A model generated the notes under the pieces. It was not told where the DNA came from. It was given only the letters and a program-made list of their open reading frames with translations, and ran no database searches. A program made the position numbers and the translations under genes. Shown here in pieces: positions 11,666 to 20,640 of a stretch of DNA of 22,500 nucleotides. The stretch's first letter is position 1; every line of letters begins with the position of its first letter. Location of the stretch: the NCBI GenBank assembly GCA_012295275.1, contig CM022671.1, positions 28,856,250 through 28,878,749 of the forward strand, given 5' to 3'. The stretch comes from Chrysomallon squamiferum (lineage: Eukaryota; Mollusca; Gastropoda; Neomphalida; Peltospiridae).

Positions 11666-11775
11666 TAAAATAAAATAAAAGAAAAGAAAAGAAGTTGGAA
11701 ACTGAACTGATATTATCGAACAAGATCTAAAAATACCAAAATATTGTATGACAAATATTGCCAAACTGACAGTGT

Positions 11776-11799
11776 TTTAATTTCGGATCAAACTTTAAT
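11776..11799 (-). terminator. Candidate polyadenylation signals of gene C
   Basis: The variant hexamer ATTAAA occurs on the minus strand at 11794-11799 and 11776-11781, about 240 nt past the stop. No AATAAA on this strand was noticed closer to the stop. Confidence 0.3.
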
Positions 11800-12034
11800 A
11801 ATGCTGATATGATTTTTATCTTCTTTTTTTCTTTTCTTTTCTTCCTCTTTCATTGCCTCTGCTGAATCCACTAACGATCTAAAAATTAATGTTTTGAACG
11901 TTGCATAACACCATAAATATTTCTAGCAACAATACCAGTTCCTGATTTAAAGGGTTTTTTTGTGTTTTTTTGAACGATTGTTTTGTATGTTAATGTTTGA
12001 TGTGTGATGAAGAATAAAATGTGTGTGTGTGCAG

Positions 12035-13025
12035 TTACACATTTTGGTTTTGTAACTGAAAATGGCTTGCCAGACTTTGTTCTGGATTTGAGAAAATTTG
12101 TGGAAATGTTTGTTGCTGGCTGGCATTGGCGTTTCTCATTAACTGCATCAGCATTTGATTTTGTGAATTTGACTGTCGCTGTGTGGAGTTGTTCCTCGTC
12201 CGACTGGACGTCTGCTGTTTTGAAGACGACGACGACTCCGACGTGTTTATGCCTTGACTCAGGAGAGAGGAAAGAGAAACATTTTTCATTGTCGGATTCT
12301 TCTGCCGCCCGTCGGAATTTCCCATTCTTGTCGGGTTGTTTCCAGCCTGTGGCCATCTGTTGGCGTTTATTCCCATCAAAGCATTCGCCAGCTGAGAAGA
12401 CATTTCATTGGGGTTCAGCATGTTCATTTGTTTCTGCAACATGTTATTTTGCATCTGAGGTACTTGGTTGAAGTTATTCATTGTCAGTATATTATTTTGT
12501 TTTGGTAAGCGTTGGTTCATACCGTTTTGCATTGCTGGTTGCTGATCGCTGGGTTTGTGCATTCCGAACATATTATTCTGCATTTCGGGCTGCTTGTTGA
12601 AATTATTCATTCCCATCAACAGATTCGGCGCCTGCCTTTGGGAGTTGTTTATTATCAATCTGTTATTTTGCATTTGTGATCTCTCGTTATTTTCTCTCTG
12701 CTGGACACTGTTTGCTGTTAAAGGATTCGTCTGCTCGTTTTGTGATCTCTTGACTTTGTTCTGTGAATTGCCGTTCAGAACTGCCTGCAGATCGAACGAT
12801 GGATCACGAGCGAGTCCCAGATGATTCACGTCTTTTTTCTGGTTTTGTGATGATGAAGTCTGAGAGCCGGGTTCTGGCAGAGGAAGTCTTGACGGCACAT
12901 CTTGAGCCGAGGGTCGGAACTCGTTTATTCGTCGTATTTCTGCTTGAGGAACAACAGCCGCCAAAGCGAGCAACCCTCCCTGCGGCTGAAACTGTTGTCG
13001 CTGAAACTGCTGTTGCTGCTGCTGT

Positions 13026-13063
<38 letters not shown>

Positions 13064-13395
13064 CCGAAAAGATGTAAACTGTTGTACATGTTGCTGAGCT
13101 GGCATGTGAAAAGCTATCTGCCGTTGCTGAAAGCCGCCGTTGTTGGCGTCTTGCATGGGTGAAATAAACTGGTTGGACGGTTGTTGGGTAACGTACGGAT
13201 ACTGAACAGGCGATCCAAAGCGAGAATTCTGTACGTTTTGCTGAAACCGAGAATTCCGTGGGTCCATCCACGTGTTCGTCCTGTACATATTACCACCTGG
13301 AACAGGATTAGCAATTGCCATGGTGTTTTGCACGGCTTGTGCAAAAGCAGACATTGGTTCTCTCTGCGAAAATGGCGGCGAGCGCTGACGGTTAA
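12035..13395 (-). CDS. Gene C: Gln/Asn/Met-rich protein, main exon
   Basis: A single long exon of 453 codons follows the acceptor TTCATTCTTCACAG (cut between 13396 and 13395) and ends at TAA 12037-12035. It enters in phase 1 like the other genes. Order of parts: NRQRSPPFSQREPM; an MAIANPVPGG motif (13292-13321) matching gene D; a 19-glutamine run (13007-13063); a stretch ALAAVVPQAEIRRI; then degenerate repeats built on MQNN; then Ser/Asn/Gln-rich sequence ending LQNQNV. No Cys cluster or catalytic motif is seen. Unlike A, B and D it does not end in the RDG tail, so either the tail has been lost or a 3' exon has been missed. One weak option is a donor near 12040 with an acceptor near 11943. 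Secretion is inferred from homology with D; the signal exon is uncertain. Function unknown. Confidence 0.8.
12420..12690 (-). repeat. Degenerate MQNN-centred repeats in gene C
   Basis: Units of about 17 residues recur, for example LLMGMNNFNKQPEMQNN, MFGMHKPSDQQPAMQNG and ILTMNNFNQVPQMQNN, with a shorter MNQRLPKQNN in between. The shared core is (E/A/Q)MQN(N/G). Confidence 0.65.
13007..13063 (-). repeat. 19-codon polyglutamine tract in gene C
   Basis: The tract has 19 Gln codons, mostly CAG interrupted by CAA. The interruptions argue for selection on the protein rather than pure CAG slippage. Confidence 0.85.
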
Positions 13396-13597
13396 CTGTG
13401 AAGAATGAAAATAAAAAGCTGAAAATGCTGTTCGTATCAAACTGTGACAAGTAGAATTATTTTTAAAATATACATATAAATATAAACTTAATTACTGCTG
13501 TTGATGCTGTTTTGTTTGCGGTTTATTTATTTTTATTATTATATAGTTTTTGGGTTTTTTTTTTCCTTCGGCATATAGTTTTTTGCATCATTATATT

Positions 13598-13660
13598 ACG
13601 AAAAGTATATATAGCTATGTTAATAAAGGGCCAAGCTGTTAATATAGCAGTGCAAAGCAT
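13598..13660 (-). CDS. Gene C candidate first exon (uncertain)
   Basis: ATG at 13660 opens a hydrophobic stretch MLCTAILTAWPFINIAIYTF, followed by a phase 1 donor C|GTAATA that would join in frame to 13395. A TATAAAAC lies 46 nt upstream, close to the spacing in B and D. Against it: the start context is weak and the hydrophobic core contains a Pro and lacks a clear cleavage site. A rival is ATG 14677, encoding MTRCKISMIFVFAI, with TATAAAAA at 14748-14755; that one would need a mini-exon or a poor T|GTACAC donor. Confidence 0.3.
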
Positions 13661-13698
13661 TAAAGTGTTAATAAAGCAAAACTAATTAATCAGTTAAC

Positions 13699-13706
13699 GT
13701 TTTATA
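13699..13706 (-). promoter_or_regulatory. Candidate TATA box of gene C
   Basis: The reverse strand reads TATAAAAC, 46 nt before the candidate ATG at 13660. It stands or falls with that start choice. Confidence 0.3.
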
Positions 13707-14159
13707 CAAAAAGCTAATATTTGTGCATTTCTTCACAGTTTTCGCATCAGTCCAAGAATCACCTTTCTTTGGTTAATCACTTTTAAGATATTATTATTAT
13801 TAGTAGTAGGTGTCATAAATTTGTTTTCAAATCTGGATTTAAAAAAAAATCTAAACTTCTGCAATCGATTCATAGATCTATTTGGTATTATCTTAAAATG
13901 TTTACTACAGTCAAAGGTTATTATTGTTTGTTTGTTTTTTGTTATAAAACATTTATGAGTAGCTGAACTATTATCCCACTGTGGTAATGACAGTACATTT
14001 TTTCTTCTTGTTAAAGGCGTTATAGAAGCGATAAAAACGTTTCCAAATTTCAAATTAAATCGAACAAATATTTAAAATGTTTTATCCGAAATTCCATCAA
14101 AAGCAGTTAATTTTAAATATATTTAGCAACTGTTATTGCAAGGCTACTATAAATGTTTA

Positions 14160-14350
14160 ATTAAGAAGCTATACTAAAAATGTTAACTAAAAAGCGACTA
14201 AAATGATGTTAATTTAAAAGCGATTAATATGCTGTTAATTTGAAAGCTATCGCTTTGCTGTTAATGAAAAACGAAAAGCTATGACAAGGTTAGTGTTAAG
14301 AAAGCTGTATAAAAGCTGTTAATAATGCAAAAGCAGTTAAACAAAGCAAT
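14160..14350. repeat. Degenerate GCTGTTAAT/AAAAGC minisatellite
   Basis: The words TGTTAAT or TGTTAAC and AAAAGC recur about every 25-30 nt. Related copies occur at 13621-13720. Confidence 0.55.
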
Positions 14351-14860
14351 TTCTAATCTACAACATGCGAATGTAATAATTCTTTATTTGCACAAAATAT
14401 ATCATATTCAATAGTAAAATGCCTGATTTACATGTGAATTTGTAAATATCAATTCAGAACAGAAAATACTGGATAAAAAAAAGACATTACATCAAAAACG
14501 TGAGACTAAATAACTGAAGAAACTGCTTACATAACAAGATAGATAGATATATAAAGCAAATGTTAAATTGTACATTTTTCAGACAGTAAATTGTAAGTGT
14601 ATGTCTGTATGTCTGTGTGTGGCTGTGTGTGTACAAATAGCAAAAACAAAAATCATTGAAATTTTGCATCTAGTCATATATGATGGCGGGCTTAAAAAAA
14701 AAGTATAGATATAAATCTGTTCTAATCTAGTTATTAACATTCAGATATTTTTATAACAATAATAATACCATAATAGTTTGTTTGAACAAGATGCATTAAT
14801 TTGTTTAAAAAAAAAATTCTTCATTTTTCATCTGCAGTCACAAAATTCCTCCATAATTTT

Positions 14861-14866
14861 TTTATT
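14861..14866 (-). terminator. Candidate polyadenylation signal of gene D
   Basis: The minus strand has AATAAA about 107 nt past the stop codon. Confidence 0.45.
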
Positions 14867-14972
14867 CCTTGAATCTGAGATCAGGTTTTTTTAATTGATG
14901 ACCAGAAAAAAGAAAACTTTTTTTAGTATCATCTATAAATAAATCATCATGACTGCTTAATATACGTCAAGT

Positions 14973-17900
14973 TTAGCCTTGTCTGTCGATCGATATATCA
15001 CTTCCATCCTGAGTTATAGTGTAGCCGTTCCTGTCAATAAATGTCCTGTCAAACAAGCCGTCTCCCTGAATTAATCTTGCTCCAGATCCTCCTCGACCTA
15101 ACAGTTGCTTGGCGAAACTAACACCGCCTCGGCCGCTCAAGTTATTTAATCTGGGCAAAGGATTTCCTGGGCTGTGCTGGACAATGTGGATGATCGTAGG
15201 CTCCTGATTTCTTACGTTTGTCTGACGCGAACCCACACCCATTGAGTCGGACAGTTTCTGGTTCTGGACGTTAGCTACTTCTACTTGCAACGTCTGCTCG
15301 ACCATACCCAGTCCACCGCGCTGCTGCTGCTGCTGCTGCTGATGCTGATGAAATCCTGCTGCTTGGTTAATGTTCATCATATTCTTGCGATCGGTTTGTC
15401 GCAGTCTCGCCAGCTGTCTCTGCTTGGCTGCAGTCTGTCGGCTTTGTTGAATCTGTCCAGTGTTTGGTTCGTTTGCTGGCATCATTTGTTGCCGATTTTG
15501 GTCAATCCCACGTCGTCTGTTTGAGATGTATTCTTGTTGTCTGTTAATATCACCTCCCGGTGCACCACTTTGCTGATTTGTCTGTGGTGATTGCTTTTGA
15601 TTTCTAAATCCTGTATTGCTTTCTTGATTTTGTGCCTGTGGCACAGATGTCTGTGGGTAATGATGAACCATTTCTCTCTCTTGTGGGTGTGACATACCTG
15701 ATGGACCGTAATTTTGTTGTTGTTGTTGTTGTTGTTGCTGCTGCTGCTGCTGCTGTTGTTGTTGTTGAGGCTGTTGTTGCTGTGGTAGCTGCTCTTGTGG
15801 ATAATGCATAAGTTGTTGCTGTTGATCTGGGTAATACGGCTGCTGTTGCTGGAAATGCTGTGGTTGTTGATGAGTTATTTCGGTTTTTCTGTTCCACTGA
15901 TTAAGGCTAGCTTGCTGCGATGGCTCGTTAATATTCCCCAGAGGTCTTTGTTCGTAATTATTCTGTCTCTGCGCGGGTTCGCTGTGAGATAACAAAGGTT
16001 CCGGAGCCCACTGATCGAGTTTGCTGCTGCTGCTGCTGCTGTCCCTGCTGTGGAGGCAGTTCTTGATGATACTGAGGCTGAGTCTGTAAATTGTTAGAAA
16101 ACTGTTGCTGTTCATAATTCTGGCGTGTAGCCGGATCGGTCAAAACCTGCGACTGTTGTAAAGTATCTCCCGGTATCTGTCCGTTGTTTTGATAGTTCTG
16201 TGGGTGCGACATGGCCTGCATCTGGTTCTTTTGATTAGCTTGGTCGATTCTCGCATTCTGCTGAGGGTGAAAAAGCTGCTCATTAATAAATGCCTGTGTT
16301 GGGTCTTGGTTCAAGAATTGTGTTACTTGCCCATGATATAGAAGCGGTTGGTTTCTAATCGGATACTGTTGCAATTTTTTGTCAGCCAGCTCGTAATGAC
16401 GAAGATCCACCGAACCAGGGGCGTACAACTCTTCAGCTTGATCTAGAGTTAAGGTTGGCTTTTTCGGTTTCTTTTTTGAAGCGGCCTTGTTTGGTTTTTG
16501 AGTTTGACGGGTAGTTTTGGTTTTAGTGCTGGCGACTTTGTGATGATGTCTCACTTGATTCCTGGGAAATCCTGGTGGTCCTAGCGGCTGGTTTCTAGTG
16601 TATGTGTTATTGCCACGTGGATCGTAACGTCCTCCAATACCAGGCAAGTAAGGAGAGCCAGGAAATTCGCGCTCAGCCTGAGCCTCTCTCATACCATTTG
16701 CTGGCTTTTTATTAGCTGCAGCTTGTGAAGGTGACTTCTTTTGGGGCTGCATTTGTCTCACGCGATGTTTACTGGAAAACGGGCCTTGCTGCGGCTGGAA
16801 ATTTGTCTCTGGGGCGTGCATGATTGGATTGGGACCTGATGGATTACCGAAATGCTGTTTGCTGTTTGCATATCTCTGCTGATTCTGGCCACCTCCAAGC
16901 TGACTGGGATCGATCATGTGGTCTGGACGAACCGCCTCCTGTGAACGGACATCTTGTACACTCTGACTGCCTGAGGCGGGTATCCCGTGAGGTGGGTATC
17001 CCATGTGAGATCCACTCGCTCCAGCGTGTTCATGATTCACTGGACTGCCGTTAATTGGATGTCTCTGTGACATCTGCCGGCCTTCCTGTGGGTGAGAGGG
17101 GCTATTAGGTGGATATCTGCTGTTCTGGCTGTATTCTTGAGGTGCGGGGTATCTCTCAGCTTGAAACTCTCTGGTTTCAGCAGCAGTACCGCGACCTCTG
17201 CTGTCACCTCTCTCCGCCTCTTTTGTTCTGTGATTTGTGTGTGGATTATTCGCGTTGGGAATGTTTTGGACTGTTTCGGGGTTAGTCGCGTACTGCTGGT
17301 ATCCTGCCTGGGAATCGGGTCTCTTTTCCTGATTACTTGGATGCTGTGCTTGTCGAAAATTAATATTCTTCGAAGCAGCATAATCTCCCTGTCTGACTTG
17401 ACTCTGTTCTGCTTTGTTCATGTTCGTCTGCTGTTGGTTACTTGGGTACAAACTACGTTGCTGCAGCTGTTCCTTGTTAGCAGCATATGGCAGCCGTTTC
17501 TCTTGTCCACGTTGACGTCTCTGTTGCTGCTGTTGTTGGGTTTTTCTTTGTTGGGCTTGTTGTGGTGATGGGTACGGTTGTTGTCGTGGTTCCTGTTGTA
17601 GACGCTGTTGTTGTTTTGGCTGTACTTTAAATAGTTCCTGCTGTGAAAGTTGTAGTCGTTGTTTTTGTTTCTTTACCTGTTGAGCTTTTTGTTCTAGGAC
17701 TGATTTTTGTTCCTGCTGCTGTAGACGCTGTTGTTGTAATTTTTGTTTCTGCAACAACTGCAGTCGTTTTTGCTGCTGCTGAAGTAGCTGCTGCTGTTTG
17801 GTTAACGCTGACTGCGAGACTTGGACAACAGCAGCATTCGGGGCTTGCTGAAAAGAAGAATCTGCATTAAGAATATAAACAGTTTTCGACTGTTGACCTT

Positions 17901-18266
17901 TACCATTGTTAAACACGGGCTGCTGTTGAATTCCTCCTCCTGGGCTGTAGATGCCCTGGCTTGCCTGAGTCGGGAAATTCCGTATCATCTTTTGCTGCTG
18001 GTTTTGGAATGCCGCTGGGTACATATTCTGTTGTTGCTGCTGTTGCTGGCGTCGTTGTTGCTGCTGTAATAAAAGGTGGTTCTGAAGCACTGAAGATCTA
18101 GGTAACGGGGAATTTGAGAGGATTCTACCAGATCCTGGGACTGGATTGGCGATGGCGAATGTGCTTTGGACAGAGCCTGCTGGCATTGGAAAGTTGGCTG
18201 GTCTGGCAAATCCTCTCTGCTGCGCGCCTACTGGGTTTTGTATGGCGTAAGAAGATTGGCTCTGAG
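14973..18266 (-). CDS. Gene D exon 3: Gln-rich body
   Basis: The acceptor TTTTCTTTCATAG precedes 18266. The exon is 3,294 nt, open in one frame down to about 16030 and then in a frame shifted by one to TAA 14975-14973. Composition stays Gln/Asn/Pro-rich across the change, so both parts belong to one protein. An acceptor-like TTGTTATCTCACAG near 15980 is present but would require a phase 2 intron, unlike every other intron here. Confidence 0.8.
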
Positions 18267-19515
18267 CTATGAAAGAAAACAAGCATTTCCGAATTTATGA
18301 AAGTGAAATAATCTTCCGATTTGTAAAACAGTTTTTGAATCTCAGTACTAAACTGAACAATATAAACAGCTGTTATATTTTCTGTTATTTCAATGCATGT
18401 AAGTTTATAATTTTTGTGGTTTTTAGTATTTGTAAGTTTTGGATTTTCTCTTAGTTCAGAATTTGTAGGTTCATAATTTGTAGATGTTTCTGCATTTGTA
18501 TTGTAAGTTTACAGCTGGACATTGTTTCACAGTTTGTAAGTTAGTAATTGTTTTTCAGCATTTGTAAGTTTAAAATTTGAAGTTGCTTCAATATCTATTA
18601 ATTTATAGTTTTTATCTAGAACTAGGGACATTGAACTGAAAGAAAAAATTAAATAATGAATTCATTAACAAAAAAATCAAGATTTCTACAAATGATTACG
18701 TTTTCAGACATCTTTCGATATCCGAATTTTCCGATGTTAATAAAGTTTATTTCACCAAGAATTAAATCTTCTACAAGGATCGAGTCAAGAATTCTTTGTT
18801 TCACTTCAAAAACAGTAACAATAAAGCATCTATGATAAAATATTACATTTCTTTATCTATTTAAAAACGTACCCAGTGATCCAAATCGCTGATTGAAACC
18901 ACCGGCAGCTCGCCTCTGTCCTGTAATAGTAAGAGTTGTTATTATTGTTATTATCATCATCATCATCATCATCCTTATTGGTGTTGTTGATGATTGTACT
19001 GATGGTGATGGTGATGTTGAAGACACAAATTTAGACATATACAAAATAAATAAATAAATAAATTAAATAAAATTCCAGTAACGATGATTATGATGATAAT
19101 GTTGATTATTCATTCATTCATTCATTTTATTTATATGTATACTTATTTATTGAAAATCATATTCCTTTTTATTACAGAGGGAAAGGTACTACCACAAAGT
19201 GAGTAGAGTTTATTTCTGATACGTGTTTAATCACTGGATCAAACTACCTTGATGAGTCGATTTATTTCCTGTTTCAGTCACTGTCTACAACAGGTCTATC
19301 AAAAACACTGATGTGTGTCCATAATTTATAAAAATAAAGATCACTATTTGCTTATTAGTGAAAGTAGTCCACAGAGAAAAGATTTCCTATCACGGCGTTA
19401 TTTATTTATTTATTTATAATCGCTAACCACTTTGCTGTAGTACCATTTCTCTCTAATAAAGAAGGAATGAATTAATGAATGAATAAATCATCATCATCAT
19501 CATTACTGGAATTAT

Positions 19516-19552
<37 letters not shown>

Positions 19553-20140
19553 TTTTTTTAGGAACCTGCTTTAGATAGCTACGAACATACCTAATAAACA
19601 AGCATATTAATGTCTCTTATTAATATTATCAAATTAATTTTTATCTCCAAGTTAACAATTAATTTTAATAACGACAACGTTTAATAGAACGCATTTTTTT
19701 TTAAATATTTATTTTTACATGTAGTGTTATTACTGTCAATGATTATCTTTTTCATTATTATTTTTGCGAAATTTGTGTTCATTTTAGTCTTACAATCATC
19801 GTTTTAAATAACAATGTAATTATTTATCAAAATATTCTTTTTGAGTATATGTACTGATATGTTGTAGTAAGGCTAGATGATAATATAATTTTTGTGTAAA
19901 TCTTTATTGTCACGCGACACTGTAATATAAACAGTACAATTCCTTCATTCATTCCTAATAAACCTATTTTTGAATACTGACCAGAAAAAGACATGACTAA
20001 ATATTACCAATGGAGAAAACAAGACAATATTACAATTCTTCGTCTACCAATTAATAAAACTGTGGAATTGACGGAAGCTCTAGTCATGTATGTCTACATG
20101 CGTACGTGCGTTTTCTTATGCTTATTATTGTTATTATTAC

Positions 20141-20185
<45 letters not shown>

Positions 20186-20250
20186 AGGTTCAACTCACCA
20201 TGTACAGAGAGCATCACAAAAGACGAAACGAGAAAGAAAAAAAGCGACAT
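14973..20250 (-). CDS. Gene D: large Gln-rich secreted protein with an internal frame break
   Basis: The exons are 20250-20199, 18920-18873 and 18266-14973, with phase 1 introns throughout. The product is about 1,130 residues. Exon 1 encodes a signal peptide (MSLFFFLVSSFVMLSVHG). The mature protein starts near GQRRAAGGF. It then has two NPV-G motifs; a Gln/Lys/Leu-rich segment around residues 186-263 that could form a coiled coil; Pro/Asn/Gln-rich sequence; a Lys-rich patch (KKKPKKP) just before APGSVDL near residue 650; further polyGln including an 18-residue run; and GRGG repeats before the C-terminal DRNGYTITQDGSD tail. The summed exon length is one base over a multiple of three: the frame open from 18266 stops at 15958 and the continuing frame is shifted by one, with the change at a CAG tract near 16022-16041. 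Family unrecognised. A secreted structural matrix role is inference. Confidence 0.82.
15714..15767 (-). repeat. 18-codon polyglutamine tract in gene D
   Basis: The tract is 18 Gln codons: CAA blocks flank a CAG block. It is preceded by PQQQQP, making a longer Pro-broken Gln region. Confidence 0.85.
16022..16041 (-). repeat. CAG tract at the frame change of gene D
   Basis: About seven CAG/CAA codons in the upstream frame read as Ser (AGC) in the downstream frame. Both frames are open across it, so the one-base shift is most simply placed here. Confidence 0.7.
18127..18249 (-). repeat. Duplicated (Y/F)AI(Q/A)NPV motif in gene D
   Basis: YAIQNPVG (18226-18249) and FAIANPVPGSG (18127-18159) lie about 30 residues apart at the start of exon 3. 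The second matches MAIANPVPGG of gene C. Confidence 0.7.
18385..18575. repeat. Degenerate TTTGTAAGTT minisatellite in gene D intron 2
   Basis: The unit (A/G)(A/C)ATTTGTAAGTTTATAATTT recurs at roughly 30-40 nt spacing, with variants GTAGGTTCATAATTT and GTTAGTAATTG. Confidence 0.55.
18873..18920 (-). CDS. Gene D exon 2: 16-codon mini-exon
   Basis: This is a 48-nt exon between CTTACTATTACAG and G|GTACGT, phase 1 on both sides. It encodes GQRRAAGGFNQRFGSL. Its last G plus CT of the next exon gives Ala, continuing AQSQSSYAIQNPV. It is far too short to be found by ORF length alone; the strong splice sites and matching phases support it. Confidence 0.75.
19514..19555. repeat. (TTTA)n microsatellite
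   Basis: About 9-10 TTTA units within gene D intron 1 (18921-20198). The same intron also holds (ATC)n at 18954-18972 and smaller TTTA runs. Confidence 0.85.
20125..20184. repeat. (ATT)n microsatellite
   Basis: About 18 ATT/ACT units, ending some 15 nt from the gene D exon 1 donor. Confidence 0.9.
20199..20250 (-). CDS. Gene D exon 1: signal peptide
   Basis: ATG 20250-20248 follows GAAAA, a good start context with A at -3. The exon encodes 17 residues plus one base, almost all hydrophobic, with the Ser-Val-His-Gly boundary at the splice junction. The donor is G|GTGAGT, phase 1, and joins GGA at the next exon. Confidence 0.75.
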
Positions 20251-20303
20251 TTTTCAATTCTAATGTCAAGCTGCAAAAAAAGAGAGATTTCAGTTAACAA
20301 TCT

Positions 20304-20310
20304 GTTTATA
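20304..20310 (-). promoter_or_regulatory. TATA box of gene D
   Basis: The reverse strand reads TATAAAC, with its first base 60 nt before the ATG at 20250. The spacing matches gene B. Confidence 0.55.
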
Positions 20311-20339
20311 CTCGATATATATTGTGCTTGATTGTTTTT

Positions 20340-20640
20340 AATGTACGTGCGTATATGTATATTTGCATGTAAGTATGTATTATGTTCGTAAGTACGTACG
20401 TACAAGTGTGCATATATATTTTAGTATATAAGTCTGTCTGTATGTTACGTATGTGTATGTATTTATGTACGTATTTGTGTATGCAGATATATTTACGTAA
20501 ATTAACAAATATAAATACATACAAAAATACACGCGCGCATACACATAGATACATATATACATACATACATACAGCCACAAAATATATCTGTTACTCGCGC
20601 GCAAACAAAACCAATTTTACAACTCAATGATATATACAAA
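20340..20640. repeat. TATG/TACG-type tandem repeats upstream of gene D
   Basis: Degenerate TGTATG, ACGTAC and ATACAT units with purine-pyrimidine alternation. No gene seen. Confidence 0.75.

Larger units (their letters stand above)
9145..12034. other. Tail-to-tail intergenic region B-C
   Basis: No gene was found. Simple repeats lie at 9296-9490, 9660-9760 and 11380-11665. The stretch 10040-11290 is AT-rich and largely non-repetitive, with no supportable exon. A small regulatory-looking cluster lies at 9875-9930. Confidence 0.6.

Noticed and set aside
11886-12356. 156-codon minus-strand frame overlapping the end of gene C
   Set aside because: Its upstream half is a shadow of gene C in another frame. 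I considered its last part as a 3' exon of gene C but found no matching phase 1 donor.
12804-13271. Polyalanine and polyleucine frames over the gene C Gln tract
   Set aside because: They are the CAG/CTG tract read in other frames. The Gln frame is the only one open over the full 1.36 kb.
13733-14053. 106-codon minus-strand frame
   Set aside because: No ATG start with a signal peptide and no convincing splice sites; the composition looks like AT-rich intergenic DNA.
14309-14316. + strand TATAAAAG as a promoter
   Set aside because: The next ATG (about 14345) opens a 29-codon frame with no signal peptide, and no exon follows.
15961-15993. Intron explaining the gene D frame change via the acceptor-like TTGTTATCTCACAG
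   Set aside because: It needs phase 2, unlike every other intron here, and no good matching donor was seen upstream. Kept as an alternative only.
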